Assembly (NCBI GenBank): GCA_031431035.1
Contig: JANPCR010000297.1
Location: 1-15,239 of the forward strand
Reading direction: 5' to 3'
Source of the DNA: JANYCG01 sp031431035
GTDB taxonomy: Bacteria; Pseudomonadota; Gammaproteobacteria; Burkholderiales; Burkholderiaceae_C
Length of the DNA stretch: 15,239 bases
A model generated the notes under the pieces. That model worked only from the letters and a program-made list of their open reading frames with translations, was not told the origin of the DNA and did not search any database. Below are positions 6,772 to 13,104 of the stretch, in pieces. The position numbers and the translations under genes were made by a program. Position 1 is the first letter of the stretch. Each line of letters opens with the position of its first letter.

Positions 6772-7926
6772 TTAACGCAAACCCAAGCCACGGGCGATCA
6801 TGCCGCGCAAAATGTCCCGAGTGCCACCGCGCAAGGAATACGAGGGTGAAACCTGCGTCACGTAGTTCAGAGTAAGCAGCAACTCAAGCGGAACTTCTTG
6901 CCCGTCACGCGCCAACAGATCGTCTGCAATCGCAGTGGGAATGAACTGCTCCAGCGCCGTTCCAAGGTCTTTGACCAAAGCCGCCTCAACCACTGGGCTC
7001 AGGCCATCCACCAGCTTTTGCGTGACTGAAATTGACATCTCGCGCAGAGGGGCCAAATGAGCCAGAATCTTGCCCGCCAAGCGCACAGAGTCAGGCGAGC
7101 GCTGTGCTGACGATCGAATGAAGTCCAGCCACTGGTCAAACAACACGATGCTTGAGTAAATCCGTTCAGGACCACTGCGTTCAAAAGCAAGCTCTGCGGT
7201 CACCTGGCTCCAGCCTTTGCCTTCTTCGCCAATCAAGGCATCTTTGGCCAAAGGCACGTTGTCAAAAAAGACTTCACAAAAATGTCTGTCGCCCGACAGG
7301 TCCTTGATGGGTCGCACGAGTACGCCAGGCAGCGACAGGTCAACAATGAGCTGCGACAGTCCGCCTTGTCGGTCAGCGGCCACCCCCGAGGTGCGCACCA
7401 AGGCAATCATGTACTGGCAATTTTGCGCATTGGTGGTCCAAATTTTTTGGCCATTCAACACCCAGCCCGTGGGGCTTGGGGTGGCCCGCGACTTCACACT
7501 GGCCAAGTCCGATCCCGCACCCGGTTCGCTCATTCCGATACAAAAAAACGCTTCGCCCCGGCAAATGCGTGGCAGGTAAAACTGCTTTTGCTCGACTGTT
7601 CCATATTTCAGAATCAATGGCCCGCTTTGGCGGTCTGCGATCCAGTGCGACCCGACGGGTGCTCCAAAATTCAAAAACTCCTCCACCAGGACGTACCGGG
7701 CAAACGCGCTGCGGCCACCGCCGCCGTACTCAGTCGGCAGCGTCAGGCCAAGCCAGCCCCGGTGACCCAGTTCTTTGCTAAAAGCAGCGTCGTAACCTGC
7801 CCATGATTTGGCCCGAACGTGCGCAGGGACTTGGCGCATTGCCTCCTGCAAAAACGCCCGCACCGAGGGTCGAAGGGCCTCGTCTTCAGGAGGAATTTGC
7901 GAAAGCGAGAGAGAAAGTAAGGTCAT
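6772..7926 (-). CDS. Acyl-CoA dehydrogenase, large subunit type
   Basis: This 384-residue acyl-CoA dehydrogenase carries the FAD/substrate middle-domain motifs GMSEPGAGSD (131-140) and KIWTTNA (161-167). The position of the MCAD catalytic Glu (EGT motif) is Gly367 (RGGTRDILRG). However, Glu249 in AFERSGPERI aligns with the helix-G Glu used by isovaleryl-CoA and long-chain dehydrogenases, so it is the likely base. The usual R-x2-FG-x2-I FAD-clasp motif is missing and is found in the next gene, suggesting an alpha2-beta2 enzyme. The start at 7926 overlaps the upstream stop by four bases (ATGA), which fixes it over an upstream Met at 7950. The C-terminus ends two residues after GLG, with no extension. 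Substrate may be bulky, as in sterol side-chain or dicarboxylate relatives; that is inference. Confidence 0.92.
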   Translation of the reverse strand: MTLLSLSLSQIPPEDEALRPSVRAFLQEAMRQVPAHVRAKSWAGYDAAFSKELGHRGWLGLTLPTEYGGGGRSAFARYVLVEEFLNFGAPVGSHWIADRQSGPLILKYGTVEQKQFYLPRICRGEAFFCIGMSEPGAGSDLASVKSRATPSPTGWVLNGQKIWTTNAQNCQYMIALVRTSGVAADRQGGLSQLIVDLSLPGVLVRPIKDLSGDRHFCEVFFDNVPLAKDALIGEEGKGWSQVTAELAFERSGPERIYSSIVLFDQWLDFIRSSAQRSPDSVRLAGKILAHLAPLREMSISVTQKLVDGLSPVVEAALVKDLGTALEQFIPTAIADDLLARDGQEVPLELLLTLNYVTQVSPSYSLRGGTRDILRGMIARGLGLR

Positions 7927-9119
7927 TGGGGTCCAGACACTGCGCCACAAGCCATCAAATCTGCAACCTGAAGTTCGGTCAGGCCCGCCTGCAGAAGCAC
8001 CTCCTCGGTATCGGCCCCTAACCTCGGCGGCATGGCCACCGGGGGGCGCACGCCATCAAACATGACCGGGACTCCTGTGAAGCGAAGCGTGCCCATGGCG
8101 GGGTCTTCGATGTGCTCAAAAAACCCGGTGGACACCAAATGCGGATCGCTCTTCAGGTCAGACAACTCATTCATGCGGCCTGCTGGAATCTCGAGTTGAT
8201 CGCACAGCTCGATCCAATAGTCAGTGCTCTTTTGGAGCACATAGTCACCCAAAATCGCATACAAAACTTCAGTGTTTTGAATGCGAACCGGAAAGCTACT
8301 GAAGCGCGGGTCTGAGGCTAAATCGGGGGCACCCATGGCTGAAAAAAAGCGCTGCCAATGGCCATTGGTGTAGGGCAGCATGCAGACAAAACCGTCTGCC
8401 GTAGGGTAGGGCCTGCGCGATGGGGCCATCACGCGCGGGTAACCGGGCGGTGCCAGAGGCGGCTCGAAATGTTCACCGTACAAGTGCTCAACCAGATTAA
8501 AGGCCACCATGGTCTCGAACATGGGTATTTCGACAAACGACCCCAGCCCTGTGGCATTGCGTTGCATCAGCGCCGCCATGATGCCCATGGCCACCACCAA
8601 GCCGCTGGTTTTGTCAGCCGCAATGGTGGGCAAGTACCGGGGAGTGCCGTTTTGGGTAGCCATCAAGGCCGCACTGCCCGCCATGCCCTGAATAATGTCG
8701 TCGTAGGCGGGGCGTCCACCATACAGGCCACTCTGCTGAAAACCGTGCAATCCTGCATAGACCAAGCGCGGAAACGCTTTGCGCACCTGGTCCGGATCGA
8801 GCCCCAATGGCGCCAGCTTTTGCGGCCGCATGTTGTGCATAAAAACATCGGCCGTGCCAATCAGGTGCAACAGCGTTACTCGGCCTTGCTCCTTCTTCAA
8901 GTCGATCACGATGCCTTTCTTGTTGCGGTTGACGCCCAAAAAAAGCGACGACATACCGCTCTGAGGGCTGGGGCCGGTGTGGCGGGTGGAGTCGCCCAAC
9001 GGCGCTTCAACTTTGATCACTTCAGCACCAAAATCAGCCAGCCACTGCGCTGCATAGGGGCCCATAACGACAGTGGTGGCGTCAATGATCTTGAAGCCTT
9101 GAAGCGGCAAATTTGCCAT
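7923..9119 (-). CDS. Family III CoA-transferase (CaiB/BaiF family)
   Basis: This 398-residue family III CoA-transferase moves CoA between carboxylic acids through an aspartyl-CoA intermediate. The N-terminal block GFKIIDATTVVMGPYAAQWLADFGAEVIKVE is typical of the family. The active-site tyrosine and aspartate fall at Tyr139 (AYDDIIQGMAG) and Asp169 (AADKTSG), the same numbering as in formyl-CoA transferase. The C-terminal half has the usual MFETM...NGHWQRFF pattern. It probably loads CoA onto the acid that the downstream dehydrogenase oxidises, or recycles CoA from the end product. An AAGGAA ribosome site precedes the ATG at 9119. The stop overlaps the dehydrogenase start, so it heads a coupled operon, with an 18-base gap from the AEC gene remnant upstream. 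Donor and acceptor acids are unknown. Confidence 0.92.
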   Translation of the reverse strand: MANLPLQGFKIIDATTVVMGPYAAQWLADFGAEVIKVEAPLGDSTRHTGPSPQSGMSSLFLGVNRNKKGIVIDLKKEQGRVTLLHLIGTADVFMHNMRPQKLAPLGLDPDQVRKAFPRLVYAGLHGFQQSGLYGGRPAYDDIIQGMAGSAALMATQNGTPRYLPTIAADKTSGLVVAMGIMAALMQRNATGLGSFVEIPMFETMVAFNLVEHLYGEHFEPPLAPPGYPRVMAPSRRPYPTADGFVCMLPYTNGHWQRFFSAMGAPDLASDPRFSSFPVRIQNTEVLYAILGDYVLQKSTDYWIELCDQLEIPAGRMNELSDLKSDPHLVSTGFFEHIEDPAMGTLRFTGVPVMFDGVRPPVAMPPRLGADTEEVLLQAGLTELQVADLMACGAVSGPQ

Positions 9120-9137
9120 GTTGTTCCTTGTTCCTCG

Positions 9138-9563
9138 TTATGTCCAGGGCATCAGCGCCATCACCAAGGACACTGTAACAAGTGCCAGCAAGGTGGACAC
9201 CGCCACACTGGCCGTGACCATCTCTTCGGCCACTTTGTAACGCTGCGAAAACATGAATACATTGCCATCACTGGCGCTGAGCGCCAAAACCGCTGAACGG
9301 CGGCTTACGCCCGACCACGCAAGCATGGCAGCAAACATCAAAATAGCACCCGCAAAATAGGCGGCGACGGGTTTGAAATCCAGCCGTTCCACATGCACCG
9401 TGTTCATGGTGCGAAACAGCAGCGCCGGTGTCAGAACCGAAAAAACCAGCGTGGACAGGTCTTTGCTCGCCTCGGCCCGAATCAATCGGGCACTGACCGC
9501 TGCGTACCCAATGGCAATCAGCAAGACAACAGGAATCAAGGAGGACAGGACAGCAGAATTCAT
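9138..9563 (-). CDS. Internally deleted AEC (auxin efflux carrier) family transporter remnant
   Basis: The 141-residue frame joins the two ends of an AEC-family permease. Residues 1-97 match the start of the family (SLIPVVLLIAIGY, KDLSTLVF..LTPALLFRTM, HVERLDFKPVAAYF). From about residue 100 the text jumps to the extreme C-terminus (NVFMFSQRYKVAEEMVTASVAVSTLLALVTVS). Family members are about 300 residues, so roughly 170 residues are missing, yet the reading frame is kept. Three N-terminal and one C-terminal hydrophobic helices remain, too few for a working 10-helix carrier. A 15-base palindrome lies exactly at the join. No good ribosome site precedes the ATG at 9563. It is probably a decaying gene, or at most a small membrane protein. 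Intact relatives export or import carboxylates such as malonate, which would fit the neighbouring acyl-CoA operon. Confidence 0.8.
   Translation of the reverse strand: MNSAVLSSLIPVVLLIAIGYAAVSARLIRAEASKDLSTLVFSVLTPALLFRTMNTVHVERLDFKPVAAYFAGAILMFAAMLAWSGVSRRSAVLALSASDGNVFMFSQRYKVAEEMVTASVAVSTLLALVTVSLVMALMPWT
9272..9286. repeat. Short palindrome at the deletion join of the AEC gene
   Basis: TGGCGCT-C-AGCGCCA (as read on the coding strand) is a perfect 7+7 inverted repeat. It encodes residues 93-98 of the AEC remnant, where its N-terminal and C-terminal family segments meet. Short inverted repeats can promote replication-slippage deletions, so it may be the scar or the cause. Confidence 0.5.
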
Positions 9564-9606
9564 GACAACATTGGGGTTGCCTTGAGTCTACCGCCTGCCC
9601 CGGCCC

Positions 9607-11712
9607 TTAAAAGCTGGCCTGCAAACCGAGCTTGATGGTCCGCCCTGGAAGCGGGGCTTTACCCGGTGCGGTTTGCGTGAGGATCGAGGTTGCCGAATAC
9701 GCCAGAGCATCGCCCAGGTTGTCCGCCCGCGCAAACCAGACGAACTCCGCCGCACCAATCTTTTGACGAAAGTTGACTGATGCATTGACCAAGTTGTACG
9801 CGGCTGTGGCTGGCTGGCCTTGTGCCAACTCGTTTTGCGCGGCGACGTGATTGACACCCAAACGCGCACCCCATGCGCCTTTTGCCCAAGCTAACGTGGC
9901 CCCCACTCGGGCGGGTGCGATACGAGGCAAAGCCTGTCCTGTGGCCACATTGACAGCGCGGACCATATCGGCTCGCAGTTCAAGATCAAGGGTTTGATCT
10001 GACTCCATCAGGCGCAAAGTCCCGCTCGCCTCAAACCCGGTGAAACGCGCCTGAATTTGGGTGTAGGCAAACTCCGGCAAGATACCTGCCGCACCCCCAG
10101 ATTCCAGTGAAGTGTTGTCGCCGTTTCCAGAGTCCGTGACGCTGACACCATTGCCACCATTGCCCTCTGAGTCTCTTAAAACGCCGGTCGATTCGACACT
10201 CAGGTAATTGCTGAAGTTGTTGACGAAAGCATTGATTGCAAACGAATTGGCGCCTCTCTTCCACTTGGCCCCGATGTCCAGGTTAGTTGATTGCTCCTTT
10301 GAGAAGTTGGCGTTGCCAACCTCATAAGCGTTGGTCGCTACATGGGGCCCATCGGCAAACAATTCATAGTCTTTGGGAGCCCGCTCGCTGTAGGAAAGGT
10401 TGCTGGTGAACTGCCATCCCGCTGTCCCATTCAAGACCGCACCTAACGCCAAACTACTGGGGTTGAAACTGCGGCTTGCCGGGCTGAATCTGGCAACCGC
10501 AGGATTGCCCAACGACTCGACTACAACCGACTCAATACGGGCACCAAAAGTCAGCTTGCCCCAACTGGCTGGCAGCTCCTCATAAGCAAAAATGGCCCGT
10601 TGGCGAGTTTGGCTGTAGGGTGCAAAGGCTTCCAAACCGTCCGCCGAAAACGTGGAGTCTTCGAATTGCAGGCCTACCACACCGTCGAGCGGGCCAAGTT
10701 TGGCGTGCCGCGCTTCTAGGCGCAAATCGTTGCCCACGTTTTTAAACACCGTGCCTGGGCTGCCCCCCTCAAATTCCGTGTGCTGGTATTCGCTTCGGCT
10801 GAACTGCCCCTTCACACTTTGCAAAACCCCCAGCGGACGTTTGTATTCACCCGCCAGCGAATAGCGCGTCGTCTTCATGCCGATAGTGACTTCATCCTCG
10901 GCCACCGTACCGTAGTCAGACCGGTACTCGCTGACAGAAGCGCCCACATAAGCTTGGTCAAAAAACACGGAACCACCTAAAGCGCCCCCTTGTGTCAAGG
11001 CCGCAGAATTGCAAATTTTGCTGTCTAGCGCAGGGGAGCCTGGCTTGGTGCAAGCCAGTGCCACGGGCACCGCCACATCCTGCGTACTGCGACTGAACAC
11101 ATCGGCATGCAACGCATAGCGGTCATTGCCCACCTCCAAAAGCAGACCGCCGCCGCGCTCTTGGTTGCCAGAACCCAATCCCAAATCGGTCTTGCCACTT
11201 GCGCCGCCTTGGCTGCCAAAAAGCGGCTCACGCGGGATGCGGTTGTCTATCAAATTGATCACGCCCCCCACCGCATTGCCGCCATACAGCAACGCCCCTG
11301 GGCCACGCAGCACTTCGACTCGCTCCACGCTAATCGGGTCGCTTGGCACGGCATGGTCAAAGCTCAGGCCCGAGGCGTCAATGCTCGCACCGCTATTTTG
11401 CAAAATGCGGATTCGGTCGCCGTCAAGCCCTCGAATGATGGGCCGACTGGCATTCGGCCCAAAGTAGCTGCTGCTGACGCCGGGCGTCCCGTCCAGCGTT
11501 TCACCCAGCGTGGATTTGCTACGCAACAGCAACCCAGTGCCTGAAAGTTGCGACGAAGGCGCGACCAAGTCCACGGAGCCTAAGGGGTTGCCAGTCACGG
11601 TCACGTCTTTCAGTGTGACCGTGGCAGGTGCCGCAGTTTGCGCATGGGCCGCAGCGAGAACCAGAGATTGAACTGCGACAACAATCGCGCAGCGTGTTAA
11701 TTTTGGATGCAT
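9607..11712 (-). CDS. TonB-dependent outer-membrane receptor, ZnuD-like
   Basis: This is a 701-residue TonB-dependent transporter. A signal peptide (1-24, ending AHA before QT) is followed by a TonB-box-like DVTVTG (36-41) and then a plug domain to about residue 160. The plug contains ETLDGTPGVSSSYFG, ASRPIIRGLDGDRIRIL and VERVEVLRGPGALLYGGNAVGGVINL. The rest is a beta-barrel ending in Phe. Blocks such as DHAVPSDP, SERAPKDYELFADGPHVATNAYEVGN and the C-terminal ARADNLGDALAYS resemble neisserial ZnuD, a zinc receptor. Two Cys in an early extracellular loop could form a disulfide. The long His-rich loop of neisserial ZnuD is not seen, so zinc is likely but not certain. The start at 11712 is chosen for the signal peptide and a GAGG ribosome site; the frame extends to 11748. 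It is the last gene of the presumed metal module. Confidence 0.92.
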   Translation of the reverse strand: MHPKLTRCAIVVAVQSLVLAAAHAQTAAPATVTLKDVTVTGNPLGSVDLVAPSSQLSGTGLLLRSKSTLGETLDGTPGVSSSYFGPNASRPIIRGLDGDRIRILQNSGASIDASGLSFDHAVPSDPISVERVEVLRGPGALLYGGNAVGGVINLIDNRIPREPLFGSQGGASGKTDLGLGSGNQERGGGLLLEVGNDRYALHADVFSRSTQDVAVPVALACTKPGSPALDSKICNSAALTQGGALGGSVFFDQAYVGASVSEYRSDYGTVAEDEVTIGMKTTRYSLAGEYKRPLGVLQSVKGQFSRSEYQHTEFEGGSPGTVFKNVGNDLRLEARHAKLGPLDGVVGLQFEDSTFSADGLEAFAPYSQTRQRAIFAYEELPASWGKLTFGARIESVVVESLGNPAVARFSPASRSFNPSSLALGAVLNGTAGWQFTSNLSYSERAPKDYELFADGPHVATNAYEVGNANFSKEQSTNLDIGAKWKRGANSFAINAFVNNFSNYLSVESTGVLRDSEGNGGNGVSVTDSGNGDNTSLESGGAAGILPEFAYTQIQARFTGFEASGTLRLMESDQTLDLELRADMVRAVNVATGQALPRIAPARVGATLAWAKGAWGARLGVNHVAAQNELAQGQPATAAYNLVNASVNFRQKIGAAEFVWFARADNLGDALAYSATSILTQTAPGKAPLPGRTIKLGLQASF

Positions 11713-11747
11713 GAAAACCTCGAAGAATTGAAAAGAATACGACCACA

Positions 11748-11772
11748 CCCGCCGTCAAAAAAGACAGGCGGG
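11748..11772 (-). promoter_or_regulatory. Stem-loop in the leader of the TonB receptor gene
   Basis: CCCGCC(T)GTC and GACGGCGGG, as read on the minus strand, pair over nine base pairs with one bulged T and a six-T loop. The hairpin sits 35-60 bases before the receptor ATG and after the preceding small gene. The T run is in the loop rather than after the stem, so it is not a standard intrinsic terminator. Messenger processing or leader control are possible roles. Confidence 0.4.
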
Positions 11773-11791
11773 AGCAGGGGACAACCAGAAT

Positions 11792-12196
11792 TCAGCGAGG
11801 AAGAGGTGGGCCGCGCGCTTGAAAAAGCGCATGCCAGCGGGCGACTGCCAAGCCCGAGAGTAGCGACAGCAGAAATGCCTGAATCGAGAGTGGCAAAGTA
11901 ACCACTGCAACGCCGGGCGCAGCGTCACCATGGTTCAACTGGTCGTACACCAGACAGTCTGACTCAGTTTGGTGGTCAGCAAACAGCAATTGCAAGGCGT
12001 TTAGTAACTTGGTTCCCACCGACACAGAACCGGCTGGCAGCAGACCAGGTTCGAGTTGCTCCTCGGCTTGAACCACCGATTGCGGCTGAAGGTTCGTATG
12101 GCTGGCGTTGTGAACCCGGCCGTGCAGAAGCCCAAGCGTTTGAGAAAACAGCAGACTGAGCGCCATCACAGCGCCCCATATCAACCGGGAAGGCAT
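11792..12196 (-). CDS. Small membrane protein of unknown function in the metal-uptake cluster
   Basis: I do not recognise a named family for this 134-residue protein. Residues 5-25 form a signal anchor or signal peptide (WGAVMALSLLFSQTLGLLHG), followed by His25, His29 and His33. Residues 34-93 look periplasmic and hold LFADHQTESDCLVYDQLNHGD, with His75, Cys81 and His89. Residues 94-118 form a second hydrophobic helix ending in a short Arg-rich tail (ARGPPLPR). Similar small proteins with a C-x3-DQ segment occur next to betaproteobacterial metal and TonB genes, which I recall only loosely. The ATG at 12196 follows the DUF3299 stop by two bases, so it is translated as part of that operon. Metal handling is an inference from the His/Cys content and position. 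Confidence 0.7.
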   Translation of the reverse strand: MPSRLIWGAVMALSLLFSQTLGLLHGRVHNASHTNLQPQSVVQAEEQLEPGLLPAGSVSVGTKLLNALQLLFADHQTESDCLVYDQLNHGDAAPGVAVVTLPLSIQAFLLSLLSGLAVARWHALFQARGPPLPR

Positions 12197-12198
12197 TG

Positions 12199-12708
12199 CT
12201 ATTTAACGCTCACTGCCTCGGTGATGCGGTAGTAGAGCCCAAAGGGGTCGTCATTGAGGACGGCGAACTTGCCCTCTATCACCACCACATCGAGCGAATA
12301 CTTCACGGGCACTTTGGTTTTCACTTCCACCATGCTTTCAGGGCCGCCGGGCACGCAAAACCCGCAGGTCATGGGCACCGAGGTCAAGAGAAAATGCTTT
12401 TGTTTTTCGCCCGGTTCAAGCGGCATCATGAAACCCTGAATACGCTGAGTCTTTTGGTTCAGGGCAATCACCGGGGCTGGAAAGTTGGGCAGCAAGCGGT
12501 TCTTTTCGGTTTTTGTTTTGACATCAGTGAGCACCGACCACGCCAAAACATCGTTGCGCTCTTTGATGGGCGCAAACGGGCTATTGGCCCCGTGAGTGCC
12601 TGCCCCGGACCCTGCGGGCAAAGGAGAGCTCAGTTGCGCCATGGCCTGCGTCGCAGACAAGGACGCCACCGCTACCACGACCGACATGACTGAATGGATA
12701 AGCTTCAT
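12199..12708 (-). CDS. DUF3299 family periplasmic protein
   Basis: This 169-residue secreted protein has a signal peptide (1-24, ...ATQAMA before Q). A DUF3299-type body follows, including the stretch AWSVLTDV...LPNFPAPVIALNQKTQRIQGFMMPLEPGEKQKHFLLT. A CxxC pair (Cys115 and Cys118, TCGFCVPGGPES) could bind metal or be redox-active. The end is VLNDDPFGLYYRITEA. DUF3299 proteins sit with an FtsX-type ABC transporter in the zinc-regulated zrg cluster of Vibrio cholerae, and the same partnership appears here. Its molecular activity is not established. An AGGAGA ribosome site precedes the ATG at 12708. It lies 68 bases downstream of the tiny Cys/His protein gene and two bases upstream of the small membrane protein gene. 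Confidence 0.85.
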   Translation of the reverse strand: MKLIHSVMSVVVAVASLSATQAMAQLSSPLPAGSGAGTHGANSPFAPIKERNDVLAWSVLTDVKTKTEKNRLLPNFPAPVIALNQKTQRIQGFMMPLEPGEKQKHFLLTSVPMTCGFCVPGGPESMVEVKTKVPVKYSLDVVVIEGKFAVLNDDPFGLYYRITEAVSVK

Positions 12709-12776
12709 TGGGGTCTCCTAGAGCTGGGCCGAAGAAATATTTTGACGGGTTCAGACACAACCGGACACGTGCTATT

Positions 12777-13025
12777 TCAATGCTCGTGTTTCATGCCGCA
12801 CAGCTTCCCTATCGCCAAGCCTTTGCAGGCCGCCTGCAATTCTTTGTTGCAAACATCTTCTTTTTTGCCAGATTCAAGGCACTTGGCAGCGCCTTCATGG
12901 GCTGCTGCCATAGCACGGTGGCGGGCAATGTCTTCCTTGGTTTCTTTGGCGCTGTGGGCTGGGGCAGCCAAGGCATTGGCGGCCAATAGAAAAGTAGCAA
13001 TCAAAAAGAAGAAAAGTTTTGTCAT
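12777..13025 (-). CDS. Tiny secreted Cys/His-rich protein (CX9C/CX8C), unknown function
   Basis: This 82-residue protein has a clear signal peptide (1-20, LLAANALA before APAHS). The mature part is a short, charged, probably helical domain with four Cys at 49, 59, 67 and 76 (spacing CX9C-X7-CX8C). His residues are at 24, 36, 43, 80 and 82, and the end is MKHEH. The spacing suits a two-helix hairpin held by two disulfides, or a small metal site. I know of similar unnamed proteins in betaproteobacteria but no assigned function. A CGGAG ribosome site precedes the ATG. It lies between the ABC permease and the DUF3299 gene, on the same strand, with 68-79 base gaps and a possible promoter of its own. 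A periplasmic metal chaperone or sensor is a reasonable guess, no more. Confidence 0.8.
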   Translation of the reverse strand: MTKLFFFLIATFLLAANALAAPAHSAKETKEDIARHRAMAAAHEGAAKCLESGKKEDVCNKELQAACKGLAIGKLCGMKHEH

Positions 13026-13040
13026 GATGCGCTCCGTTGG

Positions 13041-13053
13041 AATTGACTCAATT
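13041..13053. promoter_or_regulatory. Inverted repeat upstream of the tiny Cys/His-rich gene
   Basis: AATTGA-C-TCAATT is a perfect 6+6 inverted repeat, 16-28 bases before the ATG at 13025. On the minus strand it overlaps a -10-like TAAAAT, so it could be an operator at an internal promoter of the metal cluster. It does not look like the usual Zur consensus. Confidence 0.3.
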
Positions 13054-13104
13054 TTACCGCCCGAACGTCGCGGTTAATTGCCAGTTCACCAAACCCTGCC
13101 AAGA

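Noticed and set aside
8358..9296. 312-codon open frame on the plus strand
   Set aside because: It runs antisense to the CoA-transferase and AEC genes; its translation is His/Gln-rich low-information text without a fold-like pattern.
11815..11830. GCGCTT-GAAA-AAGCGC hairpin
   Set aside because: It lies inside the coding sequence of the small membrane protein with no T-run after it; probably codon chance.
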